This document shows positions 1 to 7,829 of a DNA stretch of 21,779 bases, piece by piece (the first letter of the stretch is position 1; each line of letters begins with the position of its first letter). The stretch lies in the NCBI GenBank assembly GCA_964423085.1, contig CAYRDB010000009.1:1-21779 (forward strand), given 5' to 3'. The position numbers and the translations under genes are program-made. Source of the stretch: JAUWZS01 sp964423085. GTDB lineage: Archaea > Aenigmatarchaeota > Aenigmatarchaeia > CG10238-14 > SCSR01. The notes beneath the pieces were generated by a model, which saw nothing but the letters and a program-made list of their open reading frames with translations, searched no databases and was not told the origin of the DNA.

Positions 1-36
1 CTCTATGTCCGGCGCAAGCTCGTATCTCATCAGCAT
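1..36 (-). CDS. 5' end of an unidentified divergent gene (partial)
   Basis: Read on the minus strand from an ATG at 36, twelve open codons run to the window edge and give MLMRYELAPDIE; a second in-frame ATG lies at 30. An AT-rich TATA-like stretch at 42-52 separates it from argS. The peptide faintly recalls the N-terminus of small archaeal putative metallopeptidases, which often begin with a Tyr-Glu...Ala-Pro-Asp pattern, but twelve residues are far too few to name a family. The whole reading frame lies outside the window, so even its status as a gene is an inference from the open frame and the divergent promoter-like spacer. Confidence 0.3.
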   Translation of the reverse strand, partial: MLMRYELAPDIE

Positions 37-71
37 CACTTCTAATATTATAAGGGAGCTAATTATATTGT

Positions 72-1769
72 ATGTCTTCTTTCGATGCTGCCAAGGACGT
101 GGTCGCGGTCCTCAAGTCGGTTGGCGTGGAAGCGTCTGCTGACATTCTCGAAAGGCCGCCAAAGCCGGAGTTCGGCGATTTGGCGTTTCCATGCTTCGGT
201 CTGGCGAAAACTGAAAAGAAAAATCCGAGCGAGATAGCGAAGGGTATTGTTTCTAGGGTAAAGCTGCCGAAAGGCTCTGTTTTCAGCGCAAGCGTGATGG
301 GCGGTTATGTGAATTTCTTTCTCGACTGGGACAAGATTTCGTTGAAAATAGTTAAGGACGTTATTTCCAAGGCAGACGGATACGGAAAGCCTGCAAAAAA
401 ATCCGGAAAAAAAGTGATGTTGGAATACTCGCAGCCTAATCCTGTGCACTCTATGCACATAGGGCATGCTCGCGGCACTTTGCTAGGCGACTCGCTTGCA
501 AACCTGCTCGAGTTCACCGGCAACAAGGTCGTACGGGCGAACTACATGAACGACAGCGGTCTTCAGGTGGCGAAGCTGGTCACCGCAATCCAGCTCTGGG
601 CTGAAAACAAGAAACCGGACAAGAAGAACGACTACTGGCTGTGGGAGTACTATGTCAGGTTCCACGAGCAGGCAAAGTCTGATCCGTTGTTGGAGGAGAA
701 GGCGAGGGAGAACCTGAACCTGATAGACGTGAAGAAGGACAAGAAGACTGTCGCGCTCAGGGACAAGATAGTGAAGATGTGCGTGGAGGGATTCGAGCAG
801 ACGTACAAGGACATTGGTGTCAATTTCGACGTTTATTTCTACGAGTCCAAGTTCCGCGACAGGGGAAAGAAGATAGTGCAGGATGCGCTGAAGAGGAAGC
901 TTGCGTTCGAGAGCGAGGAGAAGACCATTGTTGCCGATTTGGAAAAGCACGGCCTGCCAGGATTTGTGATACTCCGTTCGGACGGCACAGGCCTGTACCA
1001 GACGAGCGACCTCGGCCTAACAGAGTACAAGTTCGAAAAATACAAGCTGGACAGTTCCATATGGGCGGTGGCTTCGGCGCAGGAGCTTTATTTCAAGCAG
1101 CTGTTCAAGTTGATGGAGCTTATCGGATACAAGTGGGTCAAGGACTGCGTGCATTTCTCGTTCGATCTTGTGAGGCTTGCTGACGGAAAGATGTCCTCCA
1201 GGGAGGGAAAGGCTGTGCTGCTGGACGAAGTGGTTAACCAGCTGGAGACTATGGCGTACGAAGAGGTGGAAAAGAGGAATCCCGACGGGAAGGAAGCTGA
1301 GAAGAGGAAGGTAGCTAGGTCCATAGGAATATGCGCGCTCAAGTACGCGATAGAGAAGGTCGAACCCGACAAGGGCATAACATTCGACTTCAAGACAATG
1401 CTGAGCTTCGACGGCAACACCGGTCCTTACATACAGTACGCACACACAAGGTGCGCCTCGATACTGTCGAAGGCAGGGGATGTTAAGGCGTTCAAAGTGA
1501 AGGAGATGAAGGAGCAGGAGAAAGAGCTTGCAAGAGCAATTTCTGATTTTCCTAATGTCGTCGAGCAGGCTGCGAGGGAGATGAGGGTCAACCTGATATG
1601 CAATTATGCGTATGATCTGGCGAACAAGTTCAGCACGTTCTACCAGGCCTGCCCGGTCCTGAAAGCTGAGGAGAACAAGGAATTTAGGATAGCGCTGGTA
1701 GCTGCCACAAAGACTGTCCTGAAGAACGCATTAACAATTCTTGGAATTGACGCCATTGAGAAGATGTGA
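72..1769 (+). CDS. argS: Arginyl-tRNA synthetase
   Basis: Class I aminoacyl-tRNA synthetase that charges tRNA-Arg with arginine using ATP in the cytoplasm. The 565-residue product has an N-terminal Arg-specific region (about 1-110), the class I HIGH motif at residues 129-132 (SMHIGHARG context), the DGTGLYQTSDL segment near 304-314, and KMSSR at 373-377 as the KMSKS-type signature. A helical DALR-type anticodon-binding domain fills the last 120 residues or so. Length is normal for the family. The ATG at 72 follows a GGGAG at 54-58, which is rather far for a Shine-Dalgarno site; a TATA-like stretch at 42-52 would place transcription start close to the ATG, so the mRNA may be nearly leaderless. 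Its stop lies 7 nt from the stop of convergent glmU. Confidence 0.97.
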   Translation: MSSFDAAKDVVAVLKSVGVEASADILERPPKPEFGDLAFPCFGLAKTEKKNPSEIAKGIVSRVKLPKGSVFSASVMGGYVNFFLDWDKISLKIVKDVISKADGYGKPAKKSGKKVMLEYSQPNPVHSMHIGHARGTLLGDSLANLLEFTGNKVVRANYMNDSGLQVAKLVTAIQLWAENKKPDKKNDYWLWEYYVRFHEQAKSDPLLEEKARENLNLIDVKKDKKTVALRDKIVKMCVEGFEQTYKDIGVNFDVYFYESKFRDRGKKIVQDALKRKLAFESEEKTIVADLEKHGLPGFVILRSDGTGLYQTSDLGLTEYKFEKYKLDSSIWAVASAQELYFKQLFKLMELIGYKWVKDCVHFSFDLVRLADGKMSSREGKAVLLDEVVNQLETMAYEEVEKRNPDGKEAEKRKVARSIGICALKYAIEKVEPDKGITFDFKTMLSFDGNTGPYIQYAHTRCASILSKAGDVKAFKVKEMKEQEKELARAISDFPNVVEQAAREMRVNLICNYAYDLANKFSTFYQACPVLKAEENKEFRIALVAATKTVLKNALTILGIDAIEKM

Positions 1770-1776
1770 ACTGAGT

Positions 1777-3090
1777 TTAGTACTTCAAGTCCTTCAACTT
1801 TTCGTACGTGTCCCTTAGGACCATCCTGTTCCACTCTGTTTTCATCGCAGACTCGGCCTTCGAGACCTGTATTTTCGACTTTCCGCCAGAGCCGAGAATG
1901 GTGAACGGCTCTACATTGCAGTCCACTGTGGTGTTAGGAGCAGTCCACGAATACGGACCAAGTACCATGCCAGGATACACCACACTTCCCACCCCGGTCT
2001 TTGTAAAATCGCCCATGAACATTCCGAGCTTCCTCTTTCCAGAGTCCGCTATTTTGCCCTTTGTCATAACTTTCACTTCGCAGTTGTCGTGCCTTAAGTT
2101 GGCTGTTATTGTCCCAGCTCCCAGATTGCAGTTCTCGCCTATAACGCTGTCGCCCACGTATGATAGGTGCGGAACATTTGAGTTGTCCATGATTATCGAG
2201 TTCTTTATCTCGACCCCGTTGCCTATGTGGCAGTTCCTCCCTATCGACGTGCATCCGCGTATATAGCAGTTAGGCCCAATCACAGAGCCGTCGCCCACCA
2301 CCACATTTCCCTCAATGTGAACTCCCGGCTTTATGACAACATTGTCACCCATCAAGACATTGCCGGCGTTCGCTTCCTCTAGCGACTCCTCCACTTTCAT
2401 CTCGTTCGCATCAAAAATATCCCACAGCTCTGATACTCCGTGCCAGCCTGTTATCTCGCACGCAAAAACACTTCCTGTCTCCTCTGCCATGCACCTTATT
2501 GCATCGGTTAGCTCATACTCGCCCCTTTCGGAAATCCCCATCCTATCCAGATATCCGAATATCTTAGGAGAAAACATATACACTCCCGCATTCACAGTGT
2601 CGCTGGGAGGATTGCGGGACTTTTCAATCAGACCCTCCATCACACCGTCTTCTCCTGTAATAACAACTCCATACCTCTCAGGATGCTCGGACTTGAACAC
2701 TCCCACGACTCCAAGCGCGGGAGACCTGTAGAACTTTTGGATTATTCTTGAAAACGTCCCCCTGCTGAAAATTTCGTCGCCGTTGACAACCAGAAAGTCA
2801 TCGTCTATCTTTCCGGAGGCGCACTTTAACGCGTCGCCCGTTCCTCCAATCCTCTCCTGGTGAAGGAACCTTACGCTCATGCTTGTTGGAATTGATGCGA
2901 CGAAGGAGCGCAGCCTGTCCTCAAGGTAGCTTGTGACTATGAAGACCTCGTCCACTCCTGCCCTTTCCAAGTCCTCGAATATGTGTTGTATAATCGGTTT
3001 GTTGGCAATGCTTATCAGAGCCTTCGGCTTTGAAAACGTGAACGGCCTGAGCCTAGTCCCCTTTCCGCCAGCAAGAACAACCGCTTTCAT
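1777..3090 (-). CDS. glmU: Bifunctional sugar-1-phosphate nucleotidylyltransferase/acetyltransferase (archaeal GlmU type)
   Basis: Predicted to acetylate glucosamine-1-phosphate and couple it to UTP, giving UDP-GlcNAc. The N-terminal half is a nucleotidyltransferase with the signature LAGGKGTRLRP directly after the start, KPK downstream, and VVNGDEIF as the metal/nucleotide site. The C-terminal half is a left-handed beta-helix of hexapeptide repeats, including VIGENCNLGAGT, as in Sulfolobus ST0452-type bifunctional enzymes. The open frame extends upstream to 3117, but the conserved start MKAVVLAGG corresponds to ATG at 3090, with GTGATGG just before it; ATG at 3096 is an alternative. The gene follows glmM with a 10-nt gap. 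Completion of a glmS-glmM-glmU operon supports GlmU over a glucose- or mannose-1-phosphate enzyme. Confidence 0.9.
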   Translation of the reverse strand: MKAVVLAGGKGTRLRPFTFSKPKALISIANKPIIQHIFEDLERAGVDEVFIVTSYLEDRLRSFVASIPTSMSVRFLHQERIGGTGDALKCASGKIDDDFLVVNGDEIFSRGTFSRIIQKFYRSPALGVVGVFKSEHPERYGVVITGEDGVMEGLIEKSRNPPSDTVNAGVYMFSPKIFGYLDRMGISERGEYELTDAIRCMAEETGSVFACEITGWHGVSELWDIFDANEMKVEESLEEANAGNVLMGDNVVIKPGVHIEGNVVVGDGSVIGPNCYIRGCTSIGRNCHIGNGVEIKNSIIMDNSNVPHLSYVGDSVIGENCNLGAGTITANLRHDNCEVKVMTKGKIADSGKRKLGMFMGDFTKTGVGSVVYPGMVLGPYSWTAPNTTVDCNVEPFTILGSGGKSKIQVSKAESAMKTEWNRMVLRDTYEKLKDLKY

Positions 3091-3100
3091 TTCCATCACT

Positions 3101-4471
3101 TTATTGAGCATTGTCAAGGGTTTTAACCCTTTCGATTTCTGATTTCAGTTCCGCTAAGAAATCTGATTTTAGGCTTTCTGCGATTTTTTCGCTGTCTGCT
3201 TCGGCTGTAATCCTTATTGTTGGTCCTGTATTCGAAGGTCTTATCAATACCCATCCGCCGTTTAGTTCTACCCTGATTCCGTCCATGGTATTGATGCTCT
3301 CATACTTTTTGGACAGCGACTCTTTCAAAGATTTCATAACTTTAAACTTTGTCTCGTCGTCGCACTCTACCGAGGCCTTTGCTTTAGGGAATGTTCGTAT
3401 GGAGTCAGAAATATCAGAGAACCGTCTTTCACTTTCTGACAGCACCTCAATGGTTTTGAGTGCTGCGACCATAGCGTCATCAAAAGGCATGTATTGAGGC
3501 AGCAAATAGTGGGAAGAAGGCTCGCCTCCTATTGCGCTGTTGTTTTCGTTGACGCTCTGGGATAGGAACGTGTGGCCCACCGGAACCCTGACTATCTTGG
3601 CACCCAGTGGTTCAAGCTCTTTTTCAACCATCATCGAGGTTTCCACGTTCACTACAACATCGGTCTTATTTCCTATTAGGCGCTTTGCAAGCATAACCAG
3701 AATTTTTTCAGGCTGGACATATCTTCCCCTTTCATCAACCACTCCTACACGGTCGCCGTCGCCATCGAAAGCTATGCCTATGTCAGCTCCGCTAGTCTTC
3801 ACAGCATCAGCAAGTTTTGAAAGATTTGACTCCTCGACATCCGCCCCCCTTTCAGGAAAAGAAGAATCCACATTTCCAAAAATTATCTCAGCGTCGACGT
3901 TCTTCAAAGACTTGAACACTCTTTCTGCAACAACGGATGTGCTTCCGTTGCCGCAGTCGATTACAACTTTCACAGGCTTTTTCATAAGGAACCTGTCTGA
4001 AAGATAGCTGACGTACTCTTCAGTCAAATCCGCTTTTCTTACAATCCCTCTCCCGCCGGTCTCAAAATCACACTCGGCGGCAATCCTCCCTATTTCTTTG
4101 TTGTCTTCTTCGAAGAATCCGACGCATTCTCGGTCAAAGAACTTTATTCCGTTCCATTCCGGAGGGTTGTGAGAAGCTGTTATGTATGCTGTCACCCCCG
4201 CTTCTTTTGACCATCCGCTGAAAAGAGCAGCCCCGAAAGATGTTGTTCCGACGTCTGTAGCATTCACTCCAGTCGAAGACAATCCGGATATGAAGGCCTT
4301 CGAGAGCGCGGGACTGGAAGACCTTACGTCGTTCCCCAAAAGCAGTTCTGACATCCCCTTCCTTTTCATAAAAGTTCCGACAGCCATACCTATCTTTTCC
4401 ATAACTCCCTCGTCCAAGTCCTTTCCATACACTCCGCGTATGTCGTATGCCCGGAATATCTCTTTGTTCAT
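3101..4471 (-). CDS. glmM: Phosphoglucosamine mutase / phosphohexomutase
   Basis: Alpha-D-phosphohexomutase, predicted to convert glucosamine-6-phosphate to glucosamine-1-phosphate. All four family sites are visible in the 456-residue product: the phosphoserine loop TASHNPP with Ser100, the Mg site DGDGDR at 236-241, the sugar-specificity loop GEPSSH at 316-321, and the C-terminal phosphate-binding loop RPSNTGP at 411-417. Family members can be phosphomannomutases or dual phosphoglucomutases; placement between glmS and glmU argues for the glucosamine enzyme. The ATG at 4471 overlaps the glmS TGA by four bases (ATGA), which indicates translational coupling. Confidence 0.9.
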   Translation of the reverse strand: MNKEIFRAYDIRGVYGKDLDEGVMEKIGMAVGTFMKRKGMSELLLGNDVRSSSPALSKAFISGLSSTGVNATDVGTTSFGAALFSGWSKEAGVTAYITASHNPPEWNGIKFFDRECVGFFEEDNKEIGRIAAECDFETGGRGIVRKADLTEEYVSYLSDRFLMKKPVKVVIDCGNGSTSVVAERVFKSLKNVDAEIIFGNVDSSFPERGADVEESNLSKLADAVKTSGADIGIAFDGDGDRVGVVDERGRYVQPEKILVMLAKRLIGNKTDVVVNVETSMMVEKELEPLGAKIVRVPVGHTFLSQSVNENNSAIGGEPSSHYLLPQYMPFDDAMVAALKTIEVLSESERRFSDISDSIRTFPKAKASVECDDETKFKVMKSLKESLSKKYESINTMDGIRVELNGGWVLIRPSNTGPTIRITAEADSEKIAESLKSDFLAELKSEIERVKTLDNAQ

Positions 4472-6240
4472 TTTACTGTCACGCTCTTGGCAAGGTTTCT
4501 TGGTCGGTCAGGGTCGCATCCCTTGAGAAGTGCGAGCTGATATGACAATATCTGAATAGGTATAATCTGGGCAATTGGGTTAAAGTCGCCCATGTCAGGC
4601 ACCTTTATGAAAAAGTCGAAGACATCGTTGTTTTCCGAGTCTATTCCTATTATGTATCCGCCCCTTGATTTTATCTCAGTCGCGTTCGAAAGTGTCTCCT
4701 TTTTGTTGTCCTTGGAGCAGAACACCACGCAGGGGGTGTCTTTGTCAACAAGAGCTATCGTCCCATGCTTAAGTTCTCCTCCGCTGAAGCCTTCAGCGTG
4801 TATGTACGAAACTTCTTTTATTTTCAGCGCCGCCTCTAGAGATGTTGGAAATTGAAGGCCCCTTCCTATTATGAAAAGGTGCTCTTTGTCTTTGAGCTTC
4901 TCAGCGAGCCTCTTTATGTAGTCCCTGGTGCTGGCCGCTGTTAGGTTGTACATTGTGTTCCAAACATACTCCACCTTTCCCTTTCCTTCATCGTACCTGT
5001 TACCTAGCGCGTAGGCTAGCAGCGAGAGCACTGTAAGCTGGGCTGTGTAAGTCTTTGTTGAAAGCACGCATATTTCCGGGCCAGCGTTAAGCATTACACA
5101 CTTGTCCGACATTCTGTGGAGAGAAGATCCGATTACGTTTACAAGCGATACGATTCTGCTCCCCTTCGACTTTGCTGTCCGTATCGCATCTATCACATCT
5201 ATAGTCTCTCCGCTCTGAGACACTGCTATTACTAGTGTTTTCGGCGTGAGAAAGTGCTCGTAATTTGAGAACTCGGATCCCAAGACCACATTGACATGCT
5301 TCTTCGCTATCTTCGAGAACAGGTAGCTGGCTGAGAGGCATGCGTGGTAAGAGCTTCCGCACGCGACAAGGAAAACGCCTTCCGCACCCCTTATCTCGTT
5401 TGCTATGTCCATAATCGCATCCTTGCTCTGGTTTGCAGCACTCTTTATTGTCTCGACCTGTTCGGATATTTCCTTCATCATAAAATGGTCGAAATTGCCC
5501 TTTTTCGCCTTTTCCAAGTCCCAATCTATGGTCTGCAAGGGACGCTCGGACGCGTGGCCGTCCTTGTCAATTATCTTGACCCCATTCTTGTCAATTGATA
5601 TAAAGTCGCCGTCTTGGATGTACACAACATTTTTTGTATGTTTCAAAAACGCTGGTATGTCGCTGGCTATGAAATACTCCTTTTCTCCCATTCCTACGAC
5701 CAGGGGCGATCCGTTCTTTGCGGCTATCATCTTCTCCTCGCCTTCCTTGATTGCTATAATCGCATAATATCCTTCGAACTGCTTCACTGCGTCCATGGTC
5801 GCTCTCTCAAAGCCCTTCCCTTTCGACATCTCGAATTCTATCAGATTTGGTATGACTTCGGTGTCGGTCTCGCTTGAAAATTTGAATCCGTTGCCTTCAA
5901 GCAGCTCCCTTAGAATCTGGTGGTTTTCTAGTATCCCGTTGTGTATAACAGCTATCTTTCCGCTGTTCGATATATGCGGATGAGAATTGTCCTTTGTCAC
6001 TCCTCCGTGGGTGGCCCATCTAGTATGCCCTATTCCTATGTTTCCCGACGCTCCGACAGACAGAACATCCTTTTCAATGCCGCCAACTCTTCCAACATCC
6101 TTGACGATAGTTATACCAAGGTTCCTGTCTGATATGGCTACGCCAACCGAGTCGTATCCCCGGTATTCCATGCTCTTCAAGCCCTCGATTACAACAGATG
6201 CGGCTTTGCTATCTCCCAAATATCCTATTATTCCACACAT
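4468..6240 (-). CDS. glmS: Glutamine-fructose-6-phosphate aminotransferase
   Basis: Makes glucosamine-6-phosphate from fructose-6-phosphate and glutamine, the committed step to UDP-GlcNAc. The N-terminal class II glutamine amidotransferase domain starts MCGIIGYLG. Two adjacent ATGs exist (6243 and 6240); the second is preferred because it puts the catalytic Cys at position 2, where it becomes the free N-terminal nucleophile. Two SIS isomerase domains follow, with VACGSSYHA and SQSGETIDV loops, and the chain ends in the family-typical PRNLAKSVTVK. With 590 residues it is full length. No good Shine-Dalgarno site precedes it; a TATA-like TTATATAT on the minus strand at about 6281-6288 suggests a short leader. 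First gene of the glmSMU operon. Confidence 0.96.
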   Translation of the reverse strand: MCGIIGYLGDSKAASVVIEGLKSMEYRGYDSVGVAISDRNLGITIVKDVGRVGGIEKDVLSVGASGNIGIGHTRWATHGGVTKDNSHPHISNSGKIAVIHNGILENHQILRELLEGNGFKFSSETDTEVIPNLIEFEMSKGKGFERATMDAVKQFEGYYAIIAIKEGEEKMIAAKNGSPLVVGMGEKEYFIASDIPAFLKHTKNVVYIQDGDFISIDKNGVKIIDKDGHASERPLQTIDWDLEKAKKGNFDHFMMKEISEQVETIKSAANQSKDAIMDIANEIRGAEGVFLVACGSSYHACLSASYLFSKIAKKHVNVVLGSEFSNYEHFLTPKTLVIAVSQSGETIDVIDAIRTAKSKGSRIVSLVNVIGSSLHRMSDKCVMLNAGPEICVLSTKTYTAQLTVLSLLAYALGNRYDEGKGKVEYVWNTMYNLTAASTRDYIKRLAEKLKDKEHLFIIGRGLQFPTSLEAALKIKEVSYIHAEGFSGGELKHGTIALVDKDTPCVVFCSKDNKKETLSNATEIKSRGGYIIGIDSENNDVFDFFIKVPDMGDFNPIAQIIPIQILSYQLALLKGCDPDRPRNLAKSVTVK

Positions 6241-6407
6241 CAAAACACACTTTCGTTGTAATTTTTTTCGTCATAAAATCATATATAACGAATCTAAAAG
6301 AGAGTCTTTAGCGTGCGCATGATTTTGTGCAAAAGAAGCTTAAAAAGGCACGACCATTATAAAAAGATTTATAATATTATAACTACCATTGTTAATCTGG
6401 TGTTTCG
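6241..6407. promoter_or_regulatory. Divergent promoter region between glmS and the EF-hand regulator
   Basis: This 167-nt AT-rich spacer holds no gene. On the minus strand a TATA-like box (TTATATAT, about 6281-6288) lies some 40 nt from the glmS ATG. On the plus strand TTTATAAT at 6368-6375 lies about 33 nt before the regulator ATG, and GGTG at 6399-6402 is its probable ribosome binding site. The shared spacer makes co-regulation or cross-regulation plausible but does not prove it. Confidence 0.6.
6369..6382. repeat. 14-bp perfect palindrome overlapping the regulator TATA box
   Basis: TTATAATATTATAA reads the same on both strands and overlaps the predicted TATA element of the downstream winged-helix gene. 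A dimeric repressor bound here would block TBP, so it could be an autoregulatory operator. The palindrome is made of A and T only, so in an AT-rich promoter it may also arise by chance. Confidence 0.35.
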
Positions 6408-7325
6408 ATGTTTGTCGTAGAGGAAACCGAAGGGGGGCAGAACGCATACAAAGCTCTTTGCGCAAGTCCAGAAGGCTTGGGCTCGGTCACAAGCAAACTT
6501 GCTCAACGAATATTGTTCGAGCTTTCCAAGCAGCCTAGGTGCGCCATGGACATAGCTAGGACTCTAAAGGAGCATGAACAGAAAATATACTATCACTTGA
6601 GGAGGCTCGAAGCCGCTGGCATAATTAAAATGGATAGGACAGAAGAGCGGGTTGGGGCGACTGCAAAAATATACTCTGTTTCACATCCGTTCCTAGCTAT
6701 AAAGCTCTTCAACGGGGAGCCGCTTTCTGGCATCAGCACGCGCGCCAGGGAAGTTGAGTTTTTCAATCCTCTGATAAAGGACGGCGTGCTTGACGCGACC
6801 ATAGTTGTCGGATCTCCCGATCCTCATGGAAGATACGGCGCGCAGGCTCTCGACGGGTCCGCGGGAATAGACCTAGCGCTGTTCCTTGGAACTTTTTTAA
6901 AGTCTTCTGACAACGGCTACAAGCTGGACACAGAAGTCACCGATAGCGACATGTCGGGGAACCTTATAATTATAGGGGGACCAAAGACGAACATCGTTAT
7001 AGACAAGTTCAACAAGAGCCTTCCTGTATATTTCGACACAGAGCACGGTTTCAATCTTGTCTCGAGTCTGACAAAGTCTGTTTACAGCAGCGATGATGTT
7101 GGCATAATAGTGAAAATGAAAAATCCTGTTGCGAAAGGAGAAAAGTACATAATCGTTCTCTCTGGGATACGCTTCAAAGGGACCAAAGCATCAATACTGG
7201 CTCTTGTTAGGCGCATGAAGGAAGTTCAGACAGGTAACAAGTTTGAAAATGGCATAGCAAGAGTTGTTAGAGGAATAGACAAAAATTCAGACGGAAGAAT
7301 AGACGACGTAGAGTTTCTAGAATGA
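6408..7325 (+). CDS. Winged-helix transcriptional regulator with S-layer-like C-terminal region and EF-hand loop
   Basis: A 305-residue protein. Residues about 25-100 form an ArsR/TrmB-type winged helix: helix-turn-helix near 45-70 (AMDIARTLKEHEQKIYYHLR) followed by a wing (IIKMDRTEERVGATAKIYSV). Residues 120-290 form an alpha/beta-looking region with two glycine-rich turns, VVGSPDPHG at 133-141 and IIIGGPKTN at 187-195. From memory, similar C-terminal regions occur in archaeal proteins annotated as S-layer-like or as ArsR-type regulators; no ligand is known to me. The end carries DKNSDGRIDDVE at 291-302, a textbook 12-residue EF-hand loop with Asp1, Asn3, Asp5, Gly6, Ile8, Asp9 and Glu12. 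No signal peptide or membrane helix is seen, so it should be cytoplasmic. It is divergent from glmSMU, which makes surface-sugar control a reasonable guess. Confidence 0.75.
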   Translation: MFVVEETEGGQNAYKALCASPEGLGSVTSKLAQRILFELSKQPRCAMDIARTLKEHEQKIYYHLRRLEAAGIIKMDRTEERVGATAKIYSVSHPFLAIKLFNGEPLSGISTRAREVEFFNPLIKDGVLDATIVVGSPDPHGRYGAQALDGSAGIDLALFLGTFLKSSDNGYKLDTEVTDSDMSGNLIIIGGPKTNIVIDKFNKSLPVYFDTEHGFNLVSSLTKSVYSSDDVGIIVKMKNPVAKGEKYIIVLSGIRFKGTKASILALVRRMKEVQTGNKFENGIARVVRGIDKNSDGRIDDVEFLE

Positions 7326-7326
7326 A

Positions 7327-7590
7327 TCAGATTTCCTTGTACTTTGCTACCCAGTTTTTTATCGCGCTCTTTGCCTCTACTGTGACGAGGGTGCCGTCTG
7401 GAAGCGTCCTCTTTATCGTTATTGGTATTATCTGTTCCTTGAATTCTTCTTTCGCTATGTCAATGGGCGATGCCTTGTCAGTCTTTGTTAGGATTGGCGC
7501 GCCGAGCGATATCTGAAGCGACCTTGCTCCGACTAGCCTGGACACTTCAAACCTTGTGAATTCGTCTTTTGGCCAAATCAGGAAAATCAC
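7327..7590 (-). CDS. rpoK: DNA-directed RNA polymerase subunit K (Rpb6/omega homolog)
   Basis: Small assembly subunit of archaeal RNA polymerase. The core TRFEVSRLVGARSLQISLGAP and the downstream SPIDIAKEEF...IPITIKRTLPDG match RpoK/Rpb6. The frame opens with GTG at 7590 immediately after the rpoN TAG (TAG-GTG). Elsewhere in this window TAGGTG acts as stop plus Shine-Dalgarno with the start several bases downstream, so the real start could be the in-frame CTG at 7581 rather than this GTG; no ATG is available before the conserved core. It is the last gene of the eL18-uL13-uS9-RpoN-RpoK operon and ends 1 nt from the convergent regulator. Confidence 0.93.
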   Translation of the reverse strand: MIFLIWPKDEFTRFEVSRLVGARSLQISLGAPILTKTDKASPIDIAKEEFKEQIIPITIKRTLPDGTLVTVEAKSAIKNWVAKYKEI

Positions 7591-7785
7591 CTATGTTTTG
7601 AACTGGTTGAGCTCTTTCATCATGTCCACATTAGACATGAGCATCTGCCTGCAGCAGTACCTTTCCAAACCCAGTTCGGTAAGCACCTTTCCGCCATCCT
7701 CCCCTTCTTCAACCCTCTTCTTATATTCTTCCCAGAGGTGGCCTACCACCTTGCCGCAAGTGAAACAACGTACTGCAACCATCAT
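7591..7785 (-). CDS. rpoN: DNA-directed RNA polymerase subunit N (Rpb10 homolog)
   Basis: Zinc-binding subunit of archaeal RNA polymerase. The 64-residue product has the diagnostic RCFTCG near the N-terminus (Cys7, Cys10) and the adjacent pair in RYCC (Cys44, Cys45), which together form the Rpb10 zinc bundle. Starting at the first of two ATGs (7785) places Cys7 and Cys10 exactly as in other archaeal RpoN proteins. GGTG about 8 nt upstream serves as the ribosome binding site. A 44-nt spacer after uS9 contains an AT-rich run (AATAAAAAAC on the minus strand) that could be an internal promoter. Confidence 0.97.
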   Translation of the reverse strand: MMVAVRCFTCGKVVGHLWEEYKKRVEEGEDGGKVLTELGLERYCCRQMLMSNVDMMKELNQFKT

Positions 7786-7829
7786 TTAAGACACCGTATT
7801 CATTCTTTGTGTTTTTTATTGGCTTAAGC

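Noticed and set aside
1088..1445. Overlapping minus-strand open frames inside argS
   Set aside because: argS carries clear HIGH and KMSSR motifs; the antisense frames show no recognisable protein features.
6301..6352. CGTGC ... GCACG inverted repeat in the glmS/regulator spacer
   Set aside because: Five-base arms about 30 nt apart with no further pairing are easily explained by chance.
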